Below, piece by piece: positions 1-10,744 of a stretch of DNA of 64,000 nt. The notes beneath the pieces were generated by a model. That model was given only the letters and a program-made list of their open reading frames with translations. It ran no database searches and was not told where the DNA came from. Origin of the DNA: Sthenelais limicola (Eukaryota > Annelida > Polychaeta > Phyllodocida > Sigalionidae); assembly GCA_942159475.1 (NCBI GenBank), contig OW804094.1, forward strand, positions 20,503,067-20,567,066, read 5' to 3'. The position numbers were made by a program, and so were the translations under genes. Within the stretch, counting starts at the first letter, position 1, and every line of letters begins with the position of its first letter.

Positions 1-124
1 AATTTAAGACAAAAATGAGCTTCAAAATGCCGTTTAACATAACAAAACTGATACTTTAAATCAATGTCAAGAATTTCCTAAATGTGTAGAGCTGCTAATT
101 GTACATTTTCTGAAAATCTGACCC
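1..124 (-). mobile_element. Family A MITE, cut by window start
   Basis: The terminal part of a family A element ends with CTGAAAATCTGACCC followed by ATAT. The other end lies outside the window. Orientation is called minus because the side that normally follows the GGGTCAG terminus lies at the right. Confidence 0.85.
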
Positions 125-149
125 ATATACACTCATTTATTTATATACA

Positions 150-201
150 ATAATTCCATTCAAATAAAGATTTAAAATGGCGGATATGCAAATCCCCTAT
201 T
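150..201. mobile_element. Family D MITE, solo right end
   Basis: The segment has the family D terminal block: TTCCATTCAAAT, then AAAATGGCGGATATGCAAAT and CCCCTA. The left terminus is absent, so this is a fragment. Confidence 0.6.
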
Positions 202-488
202 GCTAATTGACCTACAAATCTTAAATATAGATCTCCACCGTCTGTCATGAGAACTTTTGACCAGGAAATTATGATCCTCGAGTTCTATTAGGAGATGGCC
301 TTTCTTTTCCCGCGCTCCCGAGCTTAATGAAAATGTCAACATCTTCGGTTGATAATTGGTGTTTGCTTGGATTATTAATGAACAACAATTAAGTCTTGGT
401 CCTGCAAAGTGTTCATGAGCCTGCTGCAGAGACGACAAGCCATGTGCTGGAGATATTATACTAGTCACCTATAACGTAGTGGTTCAAT
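202..488. other. No recognisable feature
   Basis: I see no repeat family member or convincing gene here. A short minus-strand open frame (172-468) overlaps the family D end and has no coding signature. Confidence 0.5.
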
Positions 489-650
489 ATCTGTGAAGAA
501 TGAGTCACAAGTTGCTAGTTTTCAAATGTCTTTAATACAAGAACCCCTTATAGGAATGTTCTCATATTTTGGTAGTTCAGTGTTCTTAGTGTTAGCAATA
601 CAAGTGCCAAATCCCAAGACTGTTCGCTAAATGTATCTATGCGTTCCCGA
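489..650 (-). mobile_element. Degenerate family B MITE fragment
   Basis: GAATGAGTCACAAGTTGC and the following TCTTTAATACAAG and GGAATGTTCTCAT blocks match the family B start. The copy is strongly diverged and its far end cannot be placed. Confidence 0.5.
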
Positions 651-891
651 GGTTCCTGAGCATTATATTTAGCGCTTAGTGCTTGACAATTAACAAAGGT
701 TTCATGTATAAATTATATAGAAGTACACGTTTAAAGACATTTTTTAATCTTTTCAATGATTACTCCGCTAAACTGGCTAATTAGTAATTGGATCCATTAA
801 TGGGATGTGTACCATGAGTGATTGCCCCTCCCCTCCTCCCACATCGTATGCCTAACATAACATGGCCAGATATCCTTGTGAAGACATATAA

Positions 892-1125
892 GGGTCAGAT
901 CGCCAGAAAATGTACAATTCGCCTTTACCCGTCCTCTCAAATAACCCACATTTAAGACAAAAGTGAGGTTCAAAACTCAGTTGAACATAACTAAACTGAT
1001 AGTTTACATCAAGGTAGTATCAAATATACCCAGATATGCCTAGTATTGACCATTTTCAGCCTAATTTAGCAGAATTTACTAAATGTGTAAATCTGACGAT
1101 TGTCCATTTTCTGAAGAGCTGACCC
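892..1125 (-). mobile_element. Family A MITE
   Basis: Starts GGGTCAGATCGCCAG and ends GAGCTGACCC, 234 bp. Internal blocks match other A copies. The TIRs carry several substitutions, so this is an older copy. Confidence 0.85.
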
Positions 1126-1135
1126 ATATATGGGA

Positions 1136-1477
1136 TGTGTGACAGACACATGAGTCGCAAAAATGATATTTCTCAAAGATTCAAAAGATCTCTTCGTAAA
1201 AATACTTTCAGTTTTCTTAGTAGTATGTGTACATGTACTAAATTCAAAGATAGATGTTTAATATGTCTCTGCGTTTATAAGGTCCTCCTAAAGATGTATA
1301 TTCAACTACATTTCTACAATTGTCCATCCACAAATATCACTATATTTTCAAATATAAAAAGATATAAAATACTTATTAGATATGCTAAAGGTTAATAACA
1401 TTGGAATCTACCTGATCTAAATTTTGAAAATATGATGATTTCAAAATCAATTTTCTTGTGACTCATTTTCCTGCGAT
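1136..1477 (-). mobile_element. Diverged family B MITE
   Basis: The left end has ATGAGTCGCAAAAATGATAT and the right end TTGTGACTCATTTTCCTG. The middle has decayed, for example at the usual TACTTATTAGA block. A short open frame at 1135-1395 lies wholly in this copy and is not a gene. Confidence 0.65.
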
Positions 1478-1628
1478 GGTTTAATTGTAAGTGTTAAACC
1501 ACGAGTTGTTAATGGGATGTTGTCATGGCAACCGATACATTATACATTACCAAGTTCACCTCCGACATTCAAACTTTTGACTTAAAATGTCCCTGTGTAC
1601 ATTATTAACGGCATATATAATAAATCTG

Positions 1629-1724
1629 TTAACTAACGAGTTGGTTTCAGTTGTTTAGAATATCGCACCCACTGCACTGGAACTCATGCGATATTCACAC
1701 TCCAGCAACCAACTCGTTAATTAA
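1629..1724 (-). repeat. Palindrome J1 (family J foldback)
   Basis: The arms TTAACTAACGAGTTGG (left) and its near-perfect reverse complement (right, 1709-1724) enclose inner arms GAATATCGCA and TGCGATATTC. On the minus strand the palindrome is followed by TTTATTATATATGCC, the tail shared with J3 and J7. Confidence 0.75.
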
Positions 1725-1740
1725 CCTTTGGTAATTTGTT

Positions 1741-1974
1741 GTCAGATTTTCAGAAAATGTACAATTCATCTTCGCCAATCTTATCAAATAACCGACATTT
1801 CAGACGAAAATAAAGTTCAAAATACTGTTCAACCTAACCAAAGACATAGCTAGAATCAATGCAATGCCAAATATACTCGAATTTACCTAGTATTGACCAA
1901 ATTGCAGCCTAATTTAGCAGAATTTACTAAATGTATAGAGCTGCCAATTGTACATTTTCTAAAAAATCTGACCC
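1741..1974 (-). mobile_element. Family A MITE
   Basis: The element runs from GTCAGATTTTCAG (first two G replaced by T) to AATCTGACCC. It lies 16 bp beyond palindrome J1 and is followed by a short GT run. Confidence 0.85.
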
Positions 1975-2242
1975 GTGTGTGTGTGACATGGATCAGGAGG
2001 TGGATTAGTGGGGGCCAGGCTGTAATATGTGCTGTATATATATTAGTGCTGTCAGTCTGCAGACACGTGGATATATCACATTGATGGATGCTCACATTCA
2101 CACATATAGGGGAAACGTTGGCAATAGGGGACTTTGCATGTCTCCCATCTTCAATTTTGAATCACATGGAAGGGAAATTGTGTTTAAAAATTGCTACACT
2201 TTTTCCCCCTGCGTCGGTGGGTGTTATACCCCCTGGATTGTT

Positions 2243-2382
2243 AATCTGCTTCAATGGTTACAGTTATATCTCACAGTTACAATATAATCTGCTCCAATGG
2301 TTACAGTTATATCTCACAGTTACAATATAATCTGCTCCAAAGGTTACAGTTATATCACAGTTACAATATAATCTGCTTCAAT
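2243..2382. repeat. 43-bp tandem repeat, about 3.3 copies
   Basis: The unit contains AATCTGCTCCAATGGTTACA followed by GTTATATCTCACAG. The third copy has lost 2 bp. It produces overlapping spurious frames. Confidence 0.9.
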
Positions 2383-2967
2383 GGTAAATTAACAGTTTGA
2401 AAACTTCACTCTCAGCTACCGTCAGTAAAAATTATTTTCTGCTCTTTATTCCATTCTATTCCAGCGCTTCTAAAAGTTCTGCAAAATTGCAGGATTGTGT
2501 CTAATTTTGTTTGCTACAGGGCTTTTAAAACGTCCTCATTTGTATTTGGAGGACACGCCTTAATCCTTTCCTGCAATGATTACACTTATTATCACTCACC
2601 GCAGCAACAAAATATTGATCCAGTACCATAAATCATAATACAAGTAAATTTGGTAAGATTTTTCTTGTCGCAGTAGCTGAAAATGCAGCAAATATTAGGA
2701 TAACACACATTTTCTATGAAATCTATCTCAATATCAGCCAGTTTCACTAATGTGCATTAGGAGAAGGTTTAAACCTTTAGCAGGTTTCAAATAATTAGTA
2801 ATGTCTCCAGTGTTTTAAGGAGACTGGAAATATTTCCCCAATAGAGTGAGGAGTCCCTAAACACCATGAGCTTAGATGTGGATGAGATTAGCGGGAAGGT
2901 AAGGCTGGTGGGGCTGTTTTGTCGAGAAGCGTTTGCACGGAAACCATTCCCACCGCAGCTCCCATAT
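2383..2967. other. Unique sequence, nothing recognised
   Basis: There is no repeat family member and no convincing frame. GGGGCTGTTTTGTCGAGAAG near 2913 recurs as GGGCTGTTTTGTCGAGAGG near 32730, so this may be a decayed low-copy repeat. Confidence 0.45.
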
Positions 2968-3376
2968 GTGATCCGTTTTAGGAAAATGAGTCATAAGTCG
3001 CATAATATGGATTTTGAGATATCACCATATTTGAAAAGATGAGATCAAGCTGATTCCAACGATAGGAAACATTAGGACACCTAATAAGTACTTCTATATT
3101 TTAAGTTTGATATTTTTATTTTGAAAAAAAAAAAAGTTTGCAATGTTTCTGGATGGGTAATTACCAGAAAAGTAACTAAATATACTCTATACGAAGGCCT
3201 TCAAAACGCAAGGATACATTTAATATGATGTCCTGCAATTTAGTACACAGATTAATATGACTATAAGTGTTACACCCTCTGAGAATCAGAAGATTTCAAT
3301 AAGGAGATCTTGTAAAAAAACACTTTGAAAAATATCAATTTTGCGACTTGTGACCTATTTTCCTAAAACGGATCAC
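2968..3376 (+). mobile_element. Family B MITE, full length
   Basis: This 409-bp element starts GTGATCCGTTTTAGGAAAAT and ends ATTTTCCTAAAACGGATCAC, so the TIRs are nearly perfect. It is flanked on both sides by ATAT (2964-2967 and 3377-3380), read as a 4-bp target duplication. No coding capacity. It is a good reference copy. Confidence 0.9.
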
Positions 3377-3433
3377 ATATCAGAACTATGATGAGGCTGG
3401 TGGGAATCACACACACTTGTTATTGAGCACTAA

Positions 3434-3656
3434 CGCCTGGGTTCCACTGCCACGCTACTTCTCCCACTACTCCTACCGTTTATTTGCCCCCGCTACTTTA
3501 GAAGTAACGGGAAGTAGCGGGAGGAAGCCGTTTCAAATTAAACATGTTTGAATTGAAGTGGCTACCTCCCACTACTTGCTCCCGCTTCTAAAAGTATTGG
3601 GATCAAAGAAACGGGAGTAGTAGCGGGAGAAGTAGTGGGGCAGTGGAACCCAGGCT
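3434..3656. mobile_element. PIF/Harbinger-like foldback MITE
   Basis: Long inverted arms begin GCCTGGGTTCCACTGCC on the left, with the reverse complement at the right (about 3613-3656). Inner arms repeat CTACTTCTCCC and GGGAGAAGTAG motifs. TAA flanks both ends (3431-3433 and 3657-3659). A TWA trinucleotide duplication is typical of PIF/Harbinger; the assignment is inference because there is no transposase. Confidence 0.75.
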
Positions 3657-3846
3657 TAAAGCTAGTTGGTACTGGTAAATAGGTAGAAGATTTCCAGAAT
3701 TAATTGATTTACAAATATATGTAATTTATATGAGAATGTGGTACTCATTTGCCAGGCAAAATTCACTCACAGTCCAAATGTATTGATATCTCTAAGAAAA
3801 CCCCTTTGATATCACAGAATTACTAAATATTCTCAGAGATATTTGT

Positions 3847-3986
3847 GATATGTTTCAGGAAAGTGGGTCAAAAGTCGCAAAATTGATATTTTTGAAAGTG
3901 TTTTTTCACAAGATTACATTATTGGAATGTTCTACTTTTTGGAGGGTTAATCACTTATAGCTATATATCAATCGATGTATCAAATG
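3847..3986 (-). mobile_element. Family B MITE, 5' fragment
   Basis: Starts TGATATGTTTCAGGAAAG and follows the B consensus to ATCGATGTATCAAAT, where it stops abruptly at the boundary of the 133-bp repeat G1. Confidence 0.75.
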
Positions 3987-4119
3987 TATACCCATATACC
4001 TGATACACATGCTGGCACTCAGCTGGTCAAGTGTGGAAGACAGTACTCACCTAAAAAGTACAAGGAAACATTATTACAATGTGAACAGCTTATTTAGATA
4101 TCATAACAATATTAACAAA
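3987..4119 (+). repeat. 133-bp dispersed repeat G, copy 1
   Basis: The segment from TATACCCATATACCTGATAC to ATATTAACAAA recurs in the same orientation at 28679-28811 with one visible substitution. Here it sits between a broken B fragment and a complete B element. No TIR or poly-A was seen and function is unknown. Confidence 0.85.
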
Positions 4120-4120
4120 T

Positions 4121-4527
4121 GTGATCTGTTTTAAGAAAATGAGTCGCAAGTCGCAAAAATTGATATTTTTCAAAGTGACCTTTTCGAAAGATCCCTTTAT
4201 TGAAATGTTCCGATTTCTCGAGGGTTTAGCACACTTAGTCATATGAACCTATGTGCCAAATTTCAGGACAATCTATTTAATATACCCATTCGTTTTAAAG
4301 GTCCTCATTTGGACTACATTTAGTTACTTTACTGTTTACTTAACCAGAAATATTCGAAACTTTTTTTTTCAAAAACGAAAATATCAAACTTAAAATCTAG
4401 AAATACTTATTAGATTATTAGACTGTTTACTATCATTGGATACGGCTAGATCTTATCTTTTCAAATATAATGGTATCTCAAAATCTATTTTTTGCGACTT
4501 ATGACTCATTTTCCTGAAACACATCAC
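4121..4527 (-). mobile_element. Family B MITE, full length
   Basis: Starts GTGATCTGTTTTAAGAAAAT and ends TTTTCCTGAAACACATCAC, 407 bp. The flanks (AAAT and ATTT) are not a direct duplication, so the target site is unclear. Confidence 0.88.
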
Positions 4528-4591
4528 ATTTAATGAAGGAAAACCCCACAAGGTATTTGCTGTTATAACTGAGCTTGTATTGTATGGTTGT

Positions 4592-4827
4592 GGGTCAGAT
4601 TTTCAGAAAATGTACAATTGGCAGCTCTACACATTTAGGAAATTCTCCTAAATTAGGCTAAAAATGAAGAATACCAGGTATATATCTGAGTATATTTGGT
4701 ATCGCATTGATTTAAAGTAACAGCTCTGTTGTGTTAAACTGCATTTTGAAGCTCATTTTTGTCTTAAATGTGGGTTATTTGAGAGGATTGGTGAAGGTGA
4801 ATTGTATATTTTCTGAAAATCTGACCC
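4592..4827 (+). mobile_element. Family A MITE
   Basis: Starts GGGTCAGATTTTCAGAAAAT and ends CTGAAAATCTGACCC. The interior has the A subtype with TTTGGTATCGCATTGATTTA. A minus-strand frame at 4753-5121 begins inside it and is spurious. Confidence 0.92.
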
Positions 4828-5129
4828 ATATTCAAACGTTTCAACCTGGTGGTGGGCCTTTCCAGAAAATGAAGAATATTTAAATGTGGAATAAATGTTC
4901 CAACAGCTTCCCATATCAGGTCGATCGGGTTGGAATCTGATAACATCAAACGAATTAAATTTAGCAGATTGTTGTCCGATGCTCATCCTACAAGCCTTAA
5001 ATAGTCGTAAATATATAAATATGATATAATATATTATAGGTAGATTTGGCATACAATGGAAGACCATGCAGGTTTTAATCTGAAGTGTACTACCTATTTT
5101 GTACCATGTAGTTTTAAACAATAAAGAAT
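4828..5129. other. AT-rich sequence, possible retroposon tail
   Basis: No gene seen. TTTGTACCATGTAG followed by AATAAAGAATCAATTATT near 5098-5140 resembles the 3' tail of a non-LTR retroposon; this is weak. Confidence 0.35.
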
Positions 5130-5225
5130 CAATTATTATTATATTATCAAATCTGGAAACTGAGAAGGTAATTTCTCATTGGGTCGGTTAAATTCCATCG
5201 AGTGCAAACTTTGGTTTTGGTGGAA
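5130..5225 (+). repeat. Left copy of ~95-bp direct repeat flanking a family D MITE
   Basis: The segment includes GAGAAGGTAATTTCTCATTG and GTGCAAACTTTGGTTTTGGT. It recurs at 5564-5660 with roughly ten differences. The family D element at 5226-5563 lies exactly between the two. Confidence 0.85.
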
Positions 5226-5563
5226 TAGGGGAGTTGCATGTCTCACTGTGCCTGTCAACTGCAGTGCATGCTGGGATGGAGTCATTGAAATCTGACATAC
5301 AAATATTTGGCAACATTTTATCGACAATTGCAAGAATGTTTTCACCAAAATCATAGCTTGCGTAATTGATCTATGAAAGCCAAATGCATGATGGGAAAAA
5401 TAGGGACTTGTGTCATGGAAACATATAACAATGATTTACATAAGATCACTGACGAATAGTCCATGCTGAACATGACATGTTTTCTATAGATTTTACAGCA
5501 TACCATTAGTCCCATAATTCCATGCGAATCAAGATTCAAAATGCCGGCTTTGCAAATCCCCTA
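5226..5563 (+). mobile_element. Family D MITE, full length
   Basis: Starts TAGGGGAGTTGCATG and ends TTTGCAAATCCCCTA. Internal blocks (TGCATGATGGGAAA, CCATGCTGAACATG) are shared with copies at 10745, 13661 and 14322. Two antisense frames inside it recur in the other copies and reflect repeat ancestry. Confidence 0.85.
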
Positions 5564-5660
5564 TTATCATTATATTATAAGATCTGGAAATTGAGAAGGT
5601 AATTTCTCATTGGATGGGTAAAGTTCCATTGAGTGCAAACTTTGGTTTTGGTGGAATAGC
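5564..5660 (+). repeat. Right copy of ~95-bp direct repeat
   Basis: This partner of 5130-5225 ends with the same GGTTTTGGTGGAATA. That is far longer than a transposition target duplication. Confidence 0.85.
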
Positions 5661-5676
5661 AGCTTAATAACAATAT

Positions 5677-6082
5677 GTGATCCGTTACAGGAAAATGAGT
5701 CATAAGTCGCAAAATATGGATTTTAAGATATCACACTATTTGAAAAGAGGGCATCAAGCTGATTCCAATGATAGTAAACACTAGGGTACCTAACATGTAT
5801 TTCAATATTTTAAGTTTGATATTTTTATTTTGAAAAAAAAGAAGTTTGCAATGTTTCTGGCTGGGTAAACCAGTAAAATAACTAAATATACTCCATACAA
5901 AGGCCTTCAAAACGCAATGATATATTTAGTACAATGTTCTGAAATGTGTTACACGGATTCATATGACTATAACTGCTAAACCCTCTGAAAATCGGAACAT
6001 TTCAATAAAGAGATCTTGTGGAAAAAACACTTGGGAAAAATATTCATTTTGCGACTTGGGATTCATTTTCCTGAAACATCAC
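5677..6082 (+). mobile_element. Family B MITE, full length
   Basis: Starts GTGATCCGTTACAGGAAAAT and ends ATTTTCCTGAAACATCAC with a small deletion near the right tip. The flanks do not match (ATAT versus AAAT). Confidence 0.87.
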
Positions 6083-6177
6083 AAATTTCGCCCGGGCATG
6101 TCTGGAGACGTTAAGTTGGACAGGCTGTGTGACTAATCAACCACTCTATCAACCAGTTACCACTACTTTACTTAAAT

Positions 6178-6406
6178 GAGTCAGATTTTCAGAAAATGTA
6201 CAATTGGCAGCTGTACACATTTAGTAAATTCTGCTAAATTAGGCTGCAATTTGGTCAATAGTAGGTAAATTCGAGTATATTCAGCATTGCATTGATTCTA
6301 GCAATGGTTAGGTTGAACTGACTTTTGAACTTTATTTTCGATTGCAATTTGGGTTATTTGCGAGAATTGGTGAAGGTGAATTGTACATTTTCTGCAAATC
6401 TGACCC
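6178..6406 (+). mobile_element. Family A MITE
   Basis: The left tip has lost two bases (GAGTCAGATTTTCAG). The right end is CTGCAAATCTGACCC. The interior is of the TTCGAGTATATTCAGCATTG subtype. Confidence 0.88.
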
Positions 6407-7573
6407 AAATGCCAAGATCTTATCAACCAGTTCCCGCTACTTTACTTAAATGCCAAGATCTTACAGACAAGATCTTAACCACCTCAAGAGAGAAGTTGTC
6501 CTAAAAACCGCTGAATTACAAGACAAGCACAGACTTGTCAAACATGTAAGAACTGCCTCCCTTGAGAACTGGGTCAGTTAAAGCAGAGGGGATTATGGGA
6601 TTGGAAGAAGTGTGTCAGTCTGACCTAATTAGGCTGGCGACAGGAGGGATTAGAGATGATGGAGTGGGTGGAGAGGGAGGAGGTAGATGAACTGGCACAG
6701 CCGGTGCTACCAGTTGATGCTTGGAGGGAGGGAGATAGCGGGTGGTATGATGACAAATATGATGAACCATAACACAATGTGTCTTAACTGGCAAAAATTA
6801 TATTTTTTAATTCAATTCAATTCAATGCATTTTTTATTTATACAAGAAAGGTGTACAAAAAGGAGCCCCGTATCTGAAAGGTGATTTCCAGGTCTTCCAA
6901 CAGGTTTTTAAAATATTTTTCTAACAATAACTCTTTGTATTAATGTTTTTATTTAGGTGTATGTATCACTGTTAGGGCCCATTGCTCTATATGATAAGAT
7001 CTTGTTGTAAAGCTGTGATTCCACTGGATTGCACATATCTCATGGTACGCTATTGGTTCGCTTCTTCATATAGTGCGCTTTTCATTCACTGTTCATCCAC
7101 TAATAGTTTTAGTACAATACAAGTGCAGAGTGTTTCTACTGGCTTGCCCAAGTACATCTGTCCACTCAGAATACGCTATTGGACCACTGCTAAAAGTGGT
7201 GGGAAGAAAGTCCTGTAGTTGTGCTCAAATCAAACAGATATTAGCGCAACGTACAAAAGAAGTGCCAACATCAAATTTTGAGTGTATAGAAAGTGTATTA
7301 AATGATTCCATTGGACCGCTCTGGCATCTCTGGTTGTTTGCTTCTCATGCTCTCTAGCAAAATGCGCAAAGAATGGTGCAGTGGAGCCACATCTTTAAGG
7401 TCTCTATTAGAATGAGTGTGAATGTATGACTACAAAGTCTTTGTGATACAAGTGTTGGTGAATTGGTTGGCGATTGAGAAATGTATGAGGTTTCTCAGAC
7501 TAGGCTGAGAATAATAATCACAGATAGTGCTTAGATGAAACATAATAAGAAGTTAGTACACCAGAGCTTTGTT
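6407..7573. other. Unique sequence, no supported gene
   Basis: Short frames at 6687-6884, 6982-7218 and 7073-7357 show no recognisable domain. Short sub-repeats such as CGCTATTGG occur near 7048 and 7173. AATTCAATTCAATTCAATGC near 6813 may be a retroposon edge. Confidence 0.4.
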
Positions 7574-7640
7574 GATGAGTGAGTGAGATTGGTTGCTTTA
7601 TGCCCTCATCAACACATGAAGGTTATGAAAATAACAAACT
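7574..7640 (+). repeat. Family C head fragment
   Basis: Contains GTGAGTGAGATTGGTTGCTT, then TATGCCCTCATCAACACAT, a decayed single copy of the family C head module. Confidence 0.7.
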
Positions 7641-7975
7641 CCTTTGTCTCTCCGCAAAGCAAATCAATGTGTGGATATGTGCCTAGCAGACGTTGTAATA
7701 AGCTAAGTTATGATATAAGATATAGATATAGATATAATAATGCATATAGGACCTTCCCAGAATATAAAGCAGACCTTTAAGTCTTCCAGCCCAGTGAGAC
7801 AAGATGTGAGTCTGTAGAGCGTCCATTGTTGTAGTGTACAGGTGGCAGTGAAGATACTAAATGTCGCTTCCGGAGGAGGAGGAAATAAAGCAATATTTCT
7901 GACATTTAGTGCCAGAAGGTGCCTTTAGGCTTACAACACAACATGGCTGATAGCCATACTGGAGCCAGGCTAGCT
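7641..7975. other. Flank of minisatellite, with a diverged direct repeat
   Basis: The stretch 7897-7970 (TTCTGACATTTAGTGCCAGA, then GGTGCCTTTAGGC) resembles 9236-9305 on the other side of the array. The GATATAGATATAGATATAAT run at 7712-7738 is a short simple repeat. Confidence 0.45.
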
Positions 7976-9118
7976 GTTGTATGATGTTTACCAGGCTGTT
8001 CAGCTCTTCCTGGGGTAGTATACTACCATCTATTGTTGTATGATGTTTTCCAGGCTGTTCAGCTCTTGCACTAGCTCCTGGGGTAGTATACTACCATCTA
8101 TTGTTGTACGATGGTTTACCAGACTGTTTAGTTCTACCACTAGCTCCTGGGGTAGTATACTACCATCTATTGCTGTATGATGTTTCATCACTACTACTAG
8201 CTCCTGTATACTACCATCTATTGTTGTATGATGTTTTACAAGACTGTTCAGCTCCTATAGATGGTCTAATCCTGGGGTAGTATACTACCATCTATTGTTG
8301 TATGATCTTTACCAGACTGTGTAGGTCTACCACTAGCTCCTGGAGTACTATAATACCATCTATTGTTGTATGATATCTTACCGGGCTGTTCAGCTCTTGC
8401 ACTAGCTCCTGGGGTAGTATACTACCATCTATTGTTGTATGATGTTTTCGGGGCTGTTTAGCTCTACCACTAACTCCTGGGGTAGTATACTGCCATCTAT
8501 TGTTGTATGATGTTCACCAGACTGTTTAGCTCTATCACTAGCTCCTGGGGTAGTATACTACCATCTATTGTTGTATGATGTTTTACCAGACTGTTTATTT
8601 CAATGCTTATAGCTGGTCTTATTGGGGTAGTATACTACCACCTATTGTTGTATGGTGTTTTAGCAGGCTGTTCAGCTCTTCCACTATTTCCTGGGGTAGT
8701 ATACTAAAATCTATTGTTTTACCAGGCTGTTCAGTTTAGCTCTTACCGCTGGCCTACCACTAGCTCCTGGGGTAGTATACTACCATCTATTGTTGTATCA
8801 TGTTTACCAGACTGTTTAGTTCAGCTCTTCCACTAGCTCCTGGGGTAGTATACTACCATCTATTGTTGTATGATGTTTACCAGACTGTTTAGTTCCACTA
8901 CCTCCTGCCCTCTATTATTTTAGGATGTTTACCAGACTGTTTAGTTCCACTACCTCCTGGGGTAGTATACTACCCTCTATTGTTTTAGGATGTTTACCAG
9001 ACTGTTTAGTTCCACTACCTCTTGCCCTCTATTGTTTTAGGATGTTTACCAGACTGTTTAGTTCCACTTCCTCCTGGGGTAGTATACTACCCTCCATTGT
9101 TGTATGATGTTTTAATAG
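7976..9118 (+). repeat. ~70-bp minisatellite with variable units
   Basis: The core is CTCCTGGGGTAGTATACTAC, then CATCTATTGTTGTATGATGT and TTTACCAGACTGTTTAG. Units vary in length. Each carries the short palindrome GTAGTATACTAC. Open frames inside it are repeat products. Confidence 0.92.
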
Positions 9119-9149
9119 GCTCCCAGTATACTATACTTTCATTACAGTA

Positions 9150-9232
9150 GTACATGAGACAGGGTTCGAAAGCACAACATCCTCATACATTTACGTCCAG
9201 CACCTTCGACCACTGTGCCGCCCCTTCCCATT
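9150..9232 (-). repeat. Possible tRNA-derived SINE head
   Basis: On the minus strand CGGCACAGTGG (9220-9210) matches the pol III A box TGGCNNAGTGG at all but the first base. A weaker B-box-like CTTTCGAACCC (9172-9162) starts 48 nt downstream. No full tRNA fold or body boundary could be established. Confidence 0.45.
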
Positions 9233-9404
9233 TATTTCTGATATTTAGTAGAAAGAAGCGCCTTTGTGATTGTAAAACAAAATAGTTGATGGCGAGTCAC
9301 AATGGGGCGTGTGGAAGGTGCTAGTGGTGCAGTAAATACAACTTCCCCCAAGCCCTTCTATCCTATTACCCCAGCACAGTGCTACCTCAGACACCTGCAC
9401 TGCT

Positions 9405-9604
9405 GGGTCAGATTTTCAGAAATTGGCAGCTGTACACATTGAGTGAATTTTGCAAAATTAGGCTGCAATTTGGCCAATACTAGGTATATTTGAGTATATT
9501 TGGCATTGCATTGATTCTAGCAATCTGTTTGGTTAGGTTGAACTGTATTTTGAACTTAATTTTCGTCTGAAATTTGGGTTATTTGAGAGGATTGGTGAAG
9601 GTAA
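9405..9604 (+). mobile_element. Family A MITE, right end lost
   Basis: Starts GGGTCAGATTTTCAG, has a small deletion in the left subterminal region, and follows the consensus to GAGAGGATTGGTGAAGG. It then joins a family D fragment. Confidence 0.85.
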
Positions 9605-9609
9605 TATAG

Positions 9610-9722
9610 GTCCATGTATTATATATGTTTTCATAACATGATTGTTCCCATCATGCATTTGGTTTATTTATACAAGCTTTGGTAAAAACGTTCGTGCAGT
9701 TTTTGATAAAACTGTTCCTAAA
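9610..9722 (-). mobile_element. Family D MITE internal fragment
   Basis: CCCATCATGCATTTGGTTTA and TTTGGTAAAAACGTTCGTGC match the interior of D copies. Both termini are missing. Confidence 0.65.
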
Positions 9723-9725
9723 TAT

Positions 9726-9960
9726 GGGTCAGATTTTCAGAAAACGTACAATTCGCCTTCACCAATCCTCTCAAATAACCCACATTTGAGACAAAAATGA
9801 GCTTCAAAATGCAGTTTAACATAACAGAACTGATACTTTGAATCAATGTGATACCAAATATACTTAAATATGCCCGGTATTTATCATTTTTCAGCCTAAT
9901 TTAGCAGAATTTCCTAAATATGTAGAGCTGCCAATTGTACATTTTCTGAAAATCAGACGC
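9726..9960 (-). mobile_element. Family A MITE
   Basis: Starts GGGTCAGATTTTCAGAAAAC and ends CTGAAAATCAGACGC. Flanked by ATAT on each side (one base off at the left). Confidence 0.9.
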
Positions 9961-9963
9961 ATA

Positions 9964-10010
9964 TGTATCACAGCATCCCCTGTATCAGACATGCGCAGTA
10001 GCTCATGTAA
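9964..10010 (-). mobile_element. Family D MITE terminal fragment
   Basis: ATCAGACATGCGCAGTAGCT and CATGTAAATC match the subterminal part of family D. No terminus is intact. Confidence 0.45.
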
Positions 10011-10149
10011 ATCCGAAATTGGATTATTTACTTACAAATACAAGTTTATTACCCGCCAACTCTGGCACCAAATGGCAATAGCTGATCCACAAGTAGCACT
10101 GAGGGGGAGAGGCATTAGCCAAGAACTGAACAGCAGGGATTAAATATAT

Positions 10150-10384
10150 GGGTCAGATTTTCAGAAAATGTACAATTGGCCTTCACCATTCCTCTCAAAC
10201 AACCCAAATTTCAGAAGAAAATAAAGTTCAAAATAAAGTTCCACCTAGCCAAACAGATTGCTAGAATCAATGCAGTACCGAATATTCTCGAATTTACCTA
10301 GTATTGACCATATTGCAGCCTAGTTTAGCAAAGTTTACTAAATGTGTACAGCTGCCAATTGTACATTGTCTGAAAATATGACCC
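10150..10384 (-). mobile_element. Family A MITE
   Basis: Starts GGGTCAGATTTTCAGAAAAT and ends CTGAAAATATGACCC, flanked by ATAT at both sides. Confidence 0.92.
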
Positions 10385-10744
10385 ATATATAACTATCTCT
10401 GACGATGGCAACGAATATACCGGAACATCTTTTTTGAAACATCCAACTGAACTAAAAAAAAAGCAAATAGTAAAATCCCCAAGAAGGAAGACTTTGTGTC
10501 ATTACAACACTTTTTACATGAATATAAATCAAATCAGACTGAATTAAGTTCAACTCGGTTATATTTCCAATATCATTATTTTGACAGTGTAATATGGTCC
10601 ACTGATAGACTTCCTTACTGTGGCTATAATTGAATTCTAGCCAAGGCAACTGCACAATGGCGGGACAGTGGGAGAACAAAGGTCCATTGTATGAGAGCAG
10701 ATACAACTAAGCACAGGGACTGAACACAAATATCAAGTTTTCAA
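10385..10744. other. Unique sequence, nothing recognised
   Basis: A minus-strand frame at 10452-10706 (84 codons) has no recognisable domain. I do not call it a gene. Confidence 0.45.

Noticed and set aside
4753..5121. 122-codon minus-strand gene
   Set aside because: It starts in a family A MITE, ends in AT-rich DNA and has no recognisable domain.
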